Assembly: GCA_900088475.1 (NCBI GenBank)
Contig: FLMG01000355.1
Location: forward strand, 371,332-390,274
Reading direction: 5' to 3'
Source of the DNA: Hyphochytrium catenoides
Lineage: Eukaryota; Sar; Hyphochytriomycetes; Hyphochytriales; Hyphochytriaceae
DNA length: 18,943 nt
The notes under the pieces were generated by a model that saw nothing but the letters and a program-made list of their open reading frames with translations, had not been told where the DNA came from and did no database searches. Position numbers and translations under genes: made by a program. Below are positions 9,912 to 18,400 of this stretch, in pieces; the stretch's first letter is position 1; each line of letters begins with the position of its first letter.

Positions 9912-10874
9912 GAAATGGCTTTCTTCCCCTTGGCGGACTGACTGATAACGCTAGGCTTTCTCCAGTCTGCAGTGAGTGCGAAAGATTCTTCATAAGAGAG
10001 AATGAGAGCGTTGGCATTACTAAACCTTGACACCATCAAGATAGAGAGTTACGAAAGGACAATGATGATTGATCTATCAAGGCCAGCTTCCGCACAGCCA
10101 GGTAAGTGATAGGCAATGACTCTCCTCTCACTGGCTCTCTTTGGAGCGGCAGGAATGTCTGTAGGGTGTTACCTCACACATCGCTCATTACCTTCCTAGT
10201 GGCAATACATGGTAATACGTTGACTAGCGCTTTGGAATCCTCGTTAGCCTTTCTTATATCTTACTCAGACAGGACAGTCGTTCTTCGCTTGTGGTCGTAG
10301 GAGCGCTAAGTCCAACGAAGAGCCTGGTCAGTCCCCTGGACCACTTGATGACGCTATGAATCTCCCACGGCGCATGTGCACTATTTCTTCTCTTATACGT
10401 GCTTCCAGAAGTATCAGGGACACCAATGCTCCGTGACTGGTTTACAAGCGCCACCGCGGATAGGCTTTTAGAAGCGAAGCGGTGGAGGATCGTGCATAAG
10501 ACAATAGACTTTAGCTACCTCTTAGGGCAAGGATGCCTGCCAGAGAATGCTTCTTCGCCGACTGACTCCGCATACATTGCCTATCTTGTCTCCAACTCTC
10601 TGAACAAGTTCCTCTCTCACAAGGCCTCCACCACCAAGGGACTCGATGCACGATCCACCCACCGAAAGATCTGTCCGTTACACCTTCAAGGTAAGCTTAT
10701 TAGTAGTGGATCATTCTGTATAGAGATACTGCTTCTCAAGAATACCCACGCAATAACACGGTCATATCAGTGATAGCTAGATGGGTCTTGGGTCTTTTGG
10801 TGGGAAAATGGTTGGCTCTGAGACCACGCGCCATGGTCAGGTCAGACCACTCATTATTCATGAGGCCATTGTGA
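9912..10874 (+). CDS. Unassigned protein, four phase-compatible exons, 5' end unresolved
   Basis: Exons 9912-9971, 9997-10101, 10409-10690 and 10771-10874. The first intron would be only 25 bases (A|GTGAGT to ATAAG), which is very short and doubtful. The other two have GTAAGT and GTAAGC donors, and the acceptor at 10408 follows a strong pyrimidine tract. All joins keep one frame to a TGA. The about 182 visible residues include NGFLPLGGLTDNARLSPVC, LNLDTIKIESYERTMMIDL, GTPMLRDWFTSATADRLLE, KRWRIVHKTIDFSYLLGQ, SAYIAYLVSNSLNKFLSH and a final ARWVLGLLVGKWLALRPRAMV. The composition is that of a globular protein, with a moderately hydrophobic patch near the C-terminus. I do not recognise the family and assign no function. 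The true start is upstream and not determined. Confidence 0.55.
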
Positions 10875-11198
10875 GGCCTCTGGTCGAAGTGGCGCCACTC
10901 CCTATACCTCCTTCCTTCCAAGCCCTTCATTTCCGAAGATTCCAAAGACCCCATCCAGAGCCCGTGAACTTTGAAGGCAATTGGAGCTTTTCAAAGCATT
11001 GCAAAACTTTATGTTAGCGTCTGGATCCCGATCCACGAAGAAATGTTGGCAGCTGTAAAGCCTAATCGATTCAGCTTGTTTTGTTGCACCTTCATTTCCT
11101 CTGGGATCGGAAGTTCCACCGCTAATAAGCAGAGTTTTGATTGCTGAGACGGCTGCCACGACAGTATTGAGACGATTTGGGCCCTTATCCTACTCGCA
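10875..11198. other. Interval with no assigned gene
   Basis: The minus strand is open across 10902-11159 (85 codons, including AIKTLLISGGTSDPRGNEG). It has no recognised domain and no clear splice context, so it is not called. The rest is the probable 3' flank of the preceding plus-strand gene. Confidence 0.35.
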
Positions 11199-11515
11199 GT
11201 GATGCACTTATGGAGTTTTCAGAGGCGGAAGTGATGACCGATAACTTCTTTCCCCATATGATCGACGCTGATTCGATTGAAAGACGGGCGGCTTTTAGCC
11301 AGGAGCTTGCCTCGTTGTCTGATCCTCACTCTGAACTCACCGGGACTCAACTTTTGAGACCTTTCCAACTGCGTCTTTTCTGCGATTCTGAAGTAGCATG
11401 CGCTTCTATGGTGTCAAGTGATTACACACTAGATGACGAATCTGATCAGGCTCAGGCTAAAGGCTTCGTTCGATGTTTTATTGAACGATGTCGGAGGTTT
11501 GGTCTATCAAAGTGA
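11199..11515 (+). CDS. Unassigned open frame, possible terminal exon
   Basis: An acceptor-like site (TCCTACTCGCAG) ends near 11198, followed by a frame open to the TGA at 11513-11515. The 105 or so residues are of mixed, acidic composition (EFSEAEVMTDNFFPHMIDAD, HSELTGTQLLRPFQLRLF, DYTLDDESDQAQAKGFVR), with no low-complexity runs. The same frame also has an ATG at 11177, so it could be a single-exon gene instead. No family is recognised and no partner exon was found upstream. It could be real, a relic, or chance. Confidence 0.33.
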
Positions 11516-12565
11516 TGAGCATCGAGGCATTTGTATGATGACATTAGCGTTGCCGCTTTCGAAGTCCATGAGGACGTTGATCTGGAACAGCCGATGATGC
11601 AATACTATATTTGCTACTCTTGACTGCTTGAATGACGACATTTAACCACCAAGATCGCTGAGGCTGTTGCTTAATAGTTCTTCCTTTTCCATTGAAGTTG
11701 ACAATGATTCAAACGAATAGGGACATCTGCAGCGATCATCGCGTTGAAGATATCACCGGGAAAATAGTAGAACCAAATGAGTCGACTTTGGGAAAGCGAA
11801 TGCGGGTAATAAACGGTGTGTAAGGAACTGGAAAGCAGTACAGTGTCTGTTAGCTCATATCAGTAAGGATAACGATAATGTTCTAAGGTGTTTGATCACA
11901 TTTGCTAAGAGTTGTTTACGCACTGACACAAAGAGTCATTTATCTGCTGGGAAAAGTGATGCCACTATCATGGAATCCCAAGCACCTCTTCTCTTCAATC
12001 CAGATCCTTGGGAGTATGTGGCCTCTCAAGTATAAAGTTTAGCAGTGTATGACCTACCATACTCTCTGTGTGCGGCCTTAGGAAGACTTCCACCATCGCG
12101 CGCTTCCGACGTTCACTCTAATAAGCTAATAGGCCGCTTTCAAGTCCGCTGCAAAGAGAGAGAGATATTTTATAGATAAAGCGTGGTCAGGACCTCACGA
12201 CTATAATGATGACAATCATCAGTGAGATCATGAGCTTCCTTCCCTCCCACTGTCCCCACTGTGGTATCATCTGATAACTGAGGTGATCCAGTTTGAAGAG
12301 AGATTCTCGAGTTTGGAGGCCCGCTAACGACATGTGGAGCCTCCTAACTTTTTTTGACAAGAGAAAATGGGGAGAGTGCGGATCTTCGGCTCACCTCCAT
12401 AAGAAAAGAAGAGCTTTCTGCAGATGAGTGGATCGCTTGACGAAGTCTCCACGTGGAAATCTAGCAGTCCCTCTTACGTTTTGCTGCCAAACGGAGGCCA
12501 TCTACTTTCTAGACAAACTTCCGCGGCTTGGTGAAGGTGCAAGAGACAGATAATATACTAGCACC
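11516..12565. other. Long stretch without a recognisable gene; upstream flank of the CPI-motif gene
   Basis: All frames are broken by frequent stops on both strands, and no RNA gene or repeat family was recognised. A short purine run lies at 12151-12165. The end of the stretch leads into the good translation-start context CACCATGG at 12562-12569, so it presumably contains the promoter and leader of that gene. Confidence 0.5.
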
Positions 12566-14187
12566 ATGGCGGACAACGAACTTGCCAGGGCGCTGGCAAG
12601 AAGAAGGGCAAAGGCTGGGGAATCGGGAGACGCTTCATCTTCACAAGCTGGACAACAGCCGCCGTCGGACAAAGCAAGGTCTCCCACTTCCAAGCCACCC
12701 TCTACTGTTGGAATGTCTATACAGGAGCGTATTGCCATGATGAAGAAGAGCGCGGAGTCCTCCTCCACGCAGCCATCCATAACTGACGTGAGGTCTCCAT
12801 CTTCCATGCCAAGCCCACCAGTGCTTCAGGCTCAGCGCTCAGCTGGGAGCTCGACATCATCTGTCTCTGCTGCGCACTCCGCCTCCAGCGAAGCATTCAA
12901 GGCTATGAGTTCGCCAGTTAGCGAAGCATCGCCGCTCTTGCGTACTCCTTCGATAGAGAAGGTGCCCTCGGTGGCTATGGAAAATCTGACTGTTTCCGAG
13001 GGCCAAGGTTTTTCTGCCTCTCCTGAGTCGACAAGTGGAAAGAAAGTGTCATCTGGGATTCATGAGCGGCTTGCAAAGCTTGGCGCTGTCAATGTGGGTG
13101 CTTTCATGCCAGGGGCTGGGTAAGCTTATATTCTACATTGTCTGTAACTATCTGGCCACACACAGACCCGTTGAACGATTGGCTACCCTCGAATGATAAC
13201 ACGCAGGCCACCAATCAAAAGGACAAGTTACTCTGAAGATTCTAGGGAGTCGGAAGAGAAGTCTCATAATTCACCATCCTATGAGAACTACGGACCCATC
13301 GCTATGCCTGGGATGGCAAAAGCGGGTGGAATAGGCTTGCCCGGATTAGCTAGCCCAAATCTGCCCAACTCTACAGACCCTGCAGAAGCCGGTAAGCCTT
13401 GAATCAGTTCGAAAGCCTTTGCCGTTACTCAGGTTTTCCTCTTGGCCACACGGACAGGACAAAGCTCTTCAACGATGTCTCATGTGAGTAGTACTCTCTA
13501 ACCTCTCTTGTGCGAGTGATACCACTAAATCTGTCCATGGCGTAGACAACCATGTCGCGAGTGACTGGTCCTGGCAAACGACGGCCTGTTAGAAAAGCTC
13601 CCATATCAGGACTAGCAGATGTTGGTGCGGTTGAGGTAAATCAATTTTTAGCGCCGACACCAGCTTTTTGGGCTGGTCTAACATTTTGGCTGCAGCCTAT
13701 CGCAACTACTCCCTCGGAGCAAAGTAAGCCGGAAGAGGGTTCCCTGTTCGCTAATACAAATGAGGAGCCCGGTATCCAAATGCCGCCAACCCAGTCGACG
13801 GAGCTCAAGGAAGCGACAGAACCGTTGTTATCCCACCAGCAGCCACAGCCAACATCCAGCTTTGCGGATGCGTCTGACGACGACGGCTGGGACGATGACC
13901 GCCCTCTCTTTGCCACACAGACAAATCAGCATCCTCCCACCCATATCTCAAGCCAGCCTGTCCAAGTTCCTTCTACCTTACCCTATGGGCAGACAACACA
14001 AGAGAGCTCTTTATCCTCACCTACTCCCGCTGTGTCCCGTCCTCCTCCCCCGCCAGCTTCTATCGCAGCTAGTCGTCTTGCTGGCGTAACCAGTGGCTTT
14101 CGCCCTCCTCCTCCCCCTCCTCCCCGTCCAGCAGGATCTGCTCAAGATAGCGACGATGACGACAACGATGACAGTCTTTTCGGCTGA
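12566..14187 (+). CDS. Proline-rich protein with a capping-protein-interaction (CPI) motif, five exons
   Basis: Exons 12566-13119, 13207-13391, 13458-13483, 13546-13635 and 13696-14187; phases agree, giving 448 residues. The start sits in CACCATGG. The protein is mostly disordered: a Ser/Ala/Pro-rich N-terminal half with two similar short helical motifs (SIQERIAMM near 51-59, IHERLAKLG near 166-174), then MPGAG and GLPGLASPNLPN; acidic patches (DASDDDGWDDD); two polyproline runs (PPPPP and PPPPPPP); and an acidic C-terminal tail ending in DDSLFG. At 253-269 the spliced protein reads MSHTTMSRVTGPGKRRP. This keeps the H, T, R and final P spacing of the CPI consensus LxHxTxxRPKx6P, known from CARMIL, CD2AP, FAM21 and fungal actin-patch proteins. 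By inference it is an actin-capping regulator at membranes or patches. No enzymatic domain is seen. The 60-base intron at 13636-13695 is inferred. Confidence 0.72.
13636..13695 (+). other. Candidate 60-base in-frame intron
   Basis: GAG|GTAAAT donor and TTTTGGCTGCAG acceptor bound exactly 60 bases with no in-frame stop. Retention would add 20 mostly hydrophobic residues including PAFWAGLTFWL, quite unlike the polar sequence on both sides. Confidence 0.7.
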
Positions 14188-14206
14188 GCAGCCGCATCTT
14201 CCGCCA

Positions 14207-14212
14207 AATAAA
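14207..14212 (+). terminator. Polyadenylation signal AATAAA
   Basis: AATAAA 20 bases after the stop of the CPI-motif gene on the same strand. The assignment as a poly(A) signal assumes animal/plant-like 3' processing. Confidence 0.5.
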
Positions 14213-14651
14213 TCACCTGAACGACACACTGCTGCCCAGAACTATTATCATTGTATTGGATTGGTTTGACCTTTGCCTTGGTCGTTGTAGTTGTCCACAG
14301 CCCAGGTTCTAAGATTATCATGGTAGTTCGTTCTCACTTTGCAGGTTGTATCAACCAGAAAATCAGCTTGGTGTGCGGTTAGCGGCTCTATGTAACGCTA
14401 TTTTTGGCTTGCAGCTTCGCATCTTCTCACCTCACGTCACCGCCCCGCCTCGCGCCGCGGAGGATGGTTCGGATGCCAGCCGCCGCCCAGCAGAATGCAC
14501 TGCGAAAGTACGTGTCAGGGTCAATGCGCCTGTCGCGATCAGTTTCCATCTTGCCAAATTGAGGTCATTCCCCAGAGTTGCTCAGCATCAACGTACATTC
14601 CGCTTCTTTATACGGTTAATATCCTCTCTACCTCCAGCCCCAGAAGCAGCC
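14213..14651 (+). other. Intergenic flank and leader of the CCP-domain gene
   Basis: The frame of the CCP gene stays open upstream to about 14346 but contains no ATG before 14652. The translation there is Arg/Ala-rich without features, so it is read as leader or promoter. An upstream exon spliced at the CAG near 14343-14345 is possible but unsupported. Confidence 0.45.
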
Positions 14652-15056
14652 ATGCATCACAACTACCCTTTCGTGCGCGTTCCACGCGCGATGCTCTTTA
14701 TCTTAACCATCCTTTCGATGGCTTTGATCTCCCAGCGCGCAACGACCACTGAAGGGAGCGGCCTGAACATGAAAGGTTATCGAAGAAGCCTTCAGCAGAA
14801 GGTGTTTAATGTTCAAGACAATGATTGCGACGAGCTCGTGGAACTTCGCCATGGCAAGGTCGTTATCTCGGGCAATACCGCCCATTATACATGTGACCGA
14901 GGGTTCATCCTCGATGGTCCTGCCAAGAGGCTTTGCCTAAAAGACATCGGCCTATGGTCCGGAATGCCGCCGACCTGCAGAGCCTACTACTCACGTAGGC
15001 GGGACAACACATTCCGAAGCGGAGACAGAGGATATAAGCTCGGTTCAGAAGCCTAG
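14652..15056 (+). CDS. Small secreted protein with one CCP/Sushi domain
   Basis: A single-exon frame of 134 residues. Residues 12-30 form a signal-peptide-like stretch: Arg, then the hydrophobic core MLFILTILSMALIS, then a polar region with a possible cleavage near 30. A single CCP/Sushi module spans 59-109, with Cys at 59, 81, 95 and 109 and Trp 102 before the last Cys (LWSGMPPTC), as in the family. Expected disulfides are 1-3 and 2-4. Between signal and domain lies a basic linker, and after the domain a basic Arg-rich tail of about 25 residues (YYSRRRDNTF). Known CCP modules mediate extracellular protein or carbohydrate contacts; the role here is unknown. No anchor is visible, so secretion is inferred. 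The start at 14652 was chosen because it gives the signal peptide; Met 14 is an alternative. Confidence 0.75.
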   Translation: MHHNYPFVRVPRAMLFILTILSMALISQRATTTEGSGLNMKGYRRSLQQKVFNVQDNDCDELVELRHGKVVISGNTAHYTCDRGFILDGPAKRLCLKDIGLWSGMPPTCRAYYSRRRDNTFRSGDRGYKLGSEA

Positions 15057-15102
15057 AGAGTAACGCAAGAGATAGGGCCATAAATAACGATAGCACGTAG
15101 TA

Positions 15103-15121
15103 AATAAACACAATATTTATT
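15103..15121. terminator. Poly(A) signals on both strands between convergent genes
   Basis: AATAAA on the plus strand at 15103-15108 (47 bases after the CCP gene stop) and, on the minus strand, AATAAA as the complement of TTTATT at 15116-15121 (126 bases after the acyltransferase stop). The two transcripts would end within, or overlap across, this short AT-rich patch. Confidence 0.55.
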
Positions 15122-15246
15122 ATGATCCGTCACACAAGACTGTGGACGACTGACTATCAGTACTTCGCATCGTCACGACATAGTTCTAGACCGCGACAAA
15201 GAACATCTACTGTCCAATATAGGACCATCTGTCCTTGTTCTCTCTC

Positions 15247-17771
15247 TTAGCGTCCTACTCCTGTGCCCAGTAAGAAAGGAATCCAAGATCGAGGAATGTA
15301 AGCCAGAGCTCCAATATAGACTTGGTCCTGGTGGAAGCTCCTGGCGTAGTATTCCATGGAATAGAGCACCAAGAGCAGTCCATTACCCAGCGCCAGCATG
15401 AGCCACATGAAGATATTCCAAAACCTATCCTTCTTCTTCCCAGTTAGGAATGTAAATAGCACTCCTGGGCCGCCGAACATCAGAAGTAGAACTGGGTAGA
15501 AGTATCCCAAGGCGCACGCAATAATGTACTCGTGAATAACTGCAGAAATGCCAAACGCCGCTAGTTTGGCTGCGGGTCTGGAGAAACCGGCCAGTTCGTT
15601 AAGATCCAGGTAGAGGTAGGAATGAATCCAGTCGTGCACTACTCCATTCCACTTGCGATAGAAGGTCGCCCAGTCGCGAGCATTCCACCAATCCTCATAG
15701 AATTGACGGTCAGCAAAGCCCGTAACCTCTGCTCCGAGATTTTGTATGGAGTGGAGCACCTGTGAATGTGAGACATCAGTTTGCTTATCCCAAAAGCCCC
15801 AATTTCTACTCCTGTCATGCAGCAGAGAAGAGTAGAGAACAGGAAAGAAGCGCAATTACGTACCATAAAGAACCCCGTCAACATCGTCATCATGCCCGGT
15901 AGCATGGAGCGAAAAACCGCCACGATAAACTCCTTAAGCGTCCAAGGAGTGGACTGATCTGCCTTCTGAATATTGGGCAACGCCATTCTGAAAATGACGA
16001 AGAAGTAGTAGATGATGCCCAAGACCTCCAGCAGACGACGGAAGACGAAGTCCCATCGGACGCGACGCGTCTGAGGATAGTTCGTGCGATATACCAAGGT
16101 CGGGATCCACATGAAGTAAAAGAAGCTGCTAGCCTGCATCGTTAAGGAATAAAGAAGAAGAGGTTAGAGAGATAAGACTATCTTCTCGAAGAAGGCATTT
16201 CTATTTTGTACGAGAGAGGACGGGAGCCCCCAAACGACCATGACGCCGGAGGGCATCAGGGACTATCACAATCTCTTCCTTTTATCAGAACGCCGGAGTA
16301 AACACGAGCATTTGTCACCAAGCGACAACATGGGAAACACTGCCAACAAGGAATCACAGATATGGAAGACGGACCTCTTGCTCCCAGTAAGACCTGGTCG
16401 GAGGATAAAGTGGTTTGAACGCATTTCCGTCCTTCCAGCAAAGCTTCTCCCTGAAGTACGCATGCATCTTCATGCTCATCCTGGTTTGTTCACAAAGTAT
16501 AAGCGCTGCAGCTGCAGGCTTCACCACCGCAGCCACACCGGAGTCATATAATACGATGTACGCGTAGGTGTAGTACAGCGTCTGCACCAGGGAAAGGGTG
16601 AGTGGCACAAAAGAGGAGAAGAAATGGAAAGAGACAAGGTCACCAGGAGTGCGCTTAACTCTGGAACAAGTCAGTTAAAAACTCTACCGTCAAGTACTAA
16701 AGAAAGAAGGATACTTAAACGCGGGCGATAGGAAGATGAAGCGCACAAGATGATCTTGAAGCGAGCCAAAGTCTAGATGGCAGATGGCAATAATGTATGT
16801 CAACAGGGGTCACTGTTTACCTGCAAGAGGACGTAGGTAGATAGCAAAACCAGTCGTACAGCCCCAGAGCTGATCGCCGTCACATAGGCGAGAGGAATAA
16901 TAGAGAAGGAGCAGACAAAGAACAGAATCCAGCTTCGAAGAGCGATTGAGATGCCTTGGAATGCCCAGGTGAGGAGCTCAGCGACGAAAATTGTGCCCGT
17001 CTCATAGTAATCGTTGATTGCGACATTCAGCCCGAACATGATTAGGACCGCAATAGCTAAAAGAAGGGACAGGAACATTCACGGGGCGGGGAGAAGGAAG
17101 CAATGAGGAAGACATTGACGACAACGTCAGTAACTGAGCACGAAGGGCTAGGAACTTACTGAGCACGAAGGGCTAGGGGCTCTAATGCGCACAGAGCCGA
17201 GACGCAATAGAATGCAATGAAGCGTAATAAACTCAGCCAGAGTACGTGAGAGAGGGTGAAGGGCCTGTCAAGATAATAGCAAGCCAAAATAGCAGAATGC
17301 GTCGACGAAGAGGGAATTGAGATAACGTATCCCAGGCAGTGAGAGTGTCTCCTTACCGATGTTGAAGATCGTCTGATAATGGTCAATAGCCAGCATTCTA
17401 TAAAGAAGAGACTCTCTTGCCTCGAACAGCTTTCTTCCTCCTTTCTTCTTTCTAGTCTCTGCTGATGCAGATTCAGAAGAAGAGGCCACAGCTACATTCT
17501 CCACCTCATCAAATAAAGCGCCGACCACAGATCTGAGGTTGTCGATCTCTAGGTTCATCTGTCTTTGAAGCTTGGCGATCTGGCTGTCCACACTGTCTTG
17601 CACGGTCGTCATCAGAAACTGAAGCTTAGCTTCCGTCGTCCGTTTCTCTTTTATAGAAGCTTCAACTAAAAACAGACACAAGTTAGAGAGCCCAAGCAGA
17701 TAAAGAAGTGGTAAGAAAGGAAAGTGCTAGTGAGGTCGGACCAGCAGAGACAGACAAGTGAAGCGGAGGGC

Positions 17772-17813
<42 letters not shown>

Positions 17814-18205
17814 GCGGAGTTTGAGTAGGAAGAAAAAGAGTTGACCATAGTGCAAGAATTGAGAGAGCAGGACATTTACCCAGCGAGTCCAAACTTGCAG
17901 AATTGTCCATGTCCCCTTCGAACCCTGCTGCTCGCTTGTGAAGGATGTCCATTACGGCCTCCAGCTTCTCCTTAAGGGCAACGTCCTCGCGATCCACTGC
18001 TTTCATTTCTCTATAGGTTCCAAGCACAAAGAGAGAAGAGACATGCAGCGCAGCAAGTGAGGGAAGAGAAAGCGCAAGGTGCCATCAGGATGCCAACATA
18101 GGGATTCTTCATAGAAAAAGGAAGAAGAAGATAAGGAGAACTAGGCTCATCCTGAACGCTCATTACACTCTGAACGGATTGCGCCCATCGCTCACGCCTA
18201 CCTCT

Positions 18206-18240
<35 letters not shown>

Positions 18241-18400
18241 ACTCTTTCTCTCTTACAGTCCCTCTGCATTACCCCTACTAATGTCACTGGCCTGTCTAAC
18301 TCGCTTTCGGCCCCTCTGTCTGCTCACTCATATGAAAGAGCGAAAAAGTAGTTTACCTCTTGCCGCGGCGCGGCTTCGTCTGAGTGTCTGCTTCAGACAT
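15247..18400 (-). CDS. Sterol O-acyltransferase-type MBOAT enzyme, eight exons
   Basis: Likely acyl-CoA:sterol acyltransferase of the ER membrane, making steryl esters. Exons in coding order: 18400-18357, 18010-17880, 17665-17357, 17056-16821, 16772-16747 (uncertain), 16660-16375, 16133-15864, 15759-15247; about 604 residues. The N-terminus (1-135) is polar and helical, probably a coiled coil. ARESLL (141-146) and HYQTIFNIAIAVL lead into the first membrane segment. EQTRM..MKMH lies at about 306-314, PTLVYR at 355-360, the FYxDWWN signature as FYEDWWN at 454-460, WNGVVHDW soon after, and the probable catalytic His at about 510 in SAVIHEY. Several hydrophobic segments follow, ending near SMEYYAR. 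The HDW and HEY contexts, the PTLVYR block and the long polar N-terminus resemble SOAT/ACAT more than DGAT1; substrate choice (sterol versus diacylglycerol) is inferred. An alternative for the small exon is 16772-16715 joined to 16658. Exon 16375 ends with a weak GTCCGT donor. Confidence 0.85.
17133..17177. repeat. 20-base direct repeat, period 25
   Basis: ACTGAGCACGAAGGGCTAGG occurs at 17133-17152 and 17158-17177. It lies in the acyltransferase intron between exons 3 and 4. On the coding strand the junction of the two copies carries a strong-looking GTAAGT. Confidence 0.95.
17772..17810. repeat. (AG)n microsatellite
   Basis: A nearly pure AG run with one AAAG interruption. It is in acyltransferase intron 2, where the transcript strand reads CT. 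Confidence 0.95.
18011..18356 (-). other. First intron of the acyltransferase gene
   Basis: Bounded by AGAG|GTAAAC and CCTATAG|A, joining the 14-residue first exon (MSEADTQTKPRRGK) to the coiled-coil exon in phase 2. It contains the CT microsatellite at 18209-18237 and no other recognisable element. Confidence 0.65.
18209..18237. repeat. (TC)n microsatellite
   Basis: A pure TC run in intron 1 of the acyltransferase gene; the transcript strand reads GA. Confidence 0.95.

Noticed and set aside
10273-10390. Extra exon between 10101 and 10409 (frame GQSFFACGRRS...)
   Set aside because: An acceptor exists, but direct joining of 10101 to 10409 already keeps phase, and no donor fits its end.
11177-11515. 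Transposase or retroelement fragment
   Set aside because: No catalytic motif, terminal repeat or target-site duplication is visible.
13552-14187. Independent gene starting at the ATG at 13552
   Set aside because: The frame is entered in phase from the upstream exons, and splitting it would cut the CPI motif.
14346-14651. N-terminal extension of the CCP protein
   Set aside because: There is no ATG in this part of the frame, and it would bury the signal peptide internally.
15247-15855. DGAT1 identity based on the FYxDWWN motif
   Set aside because: That motif is shared by DGAT1 and SOAT. The surrounding blocks favour SOAT, although substrate specificity remains unproven.
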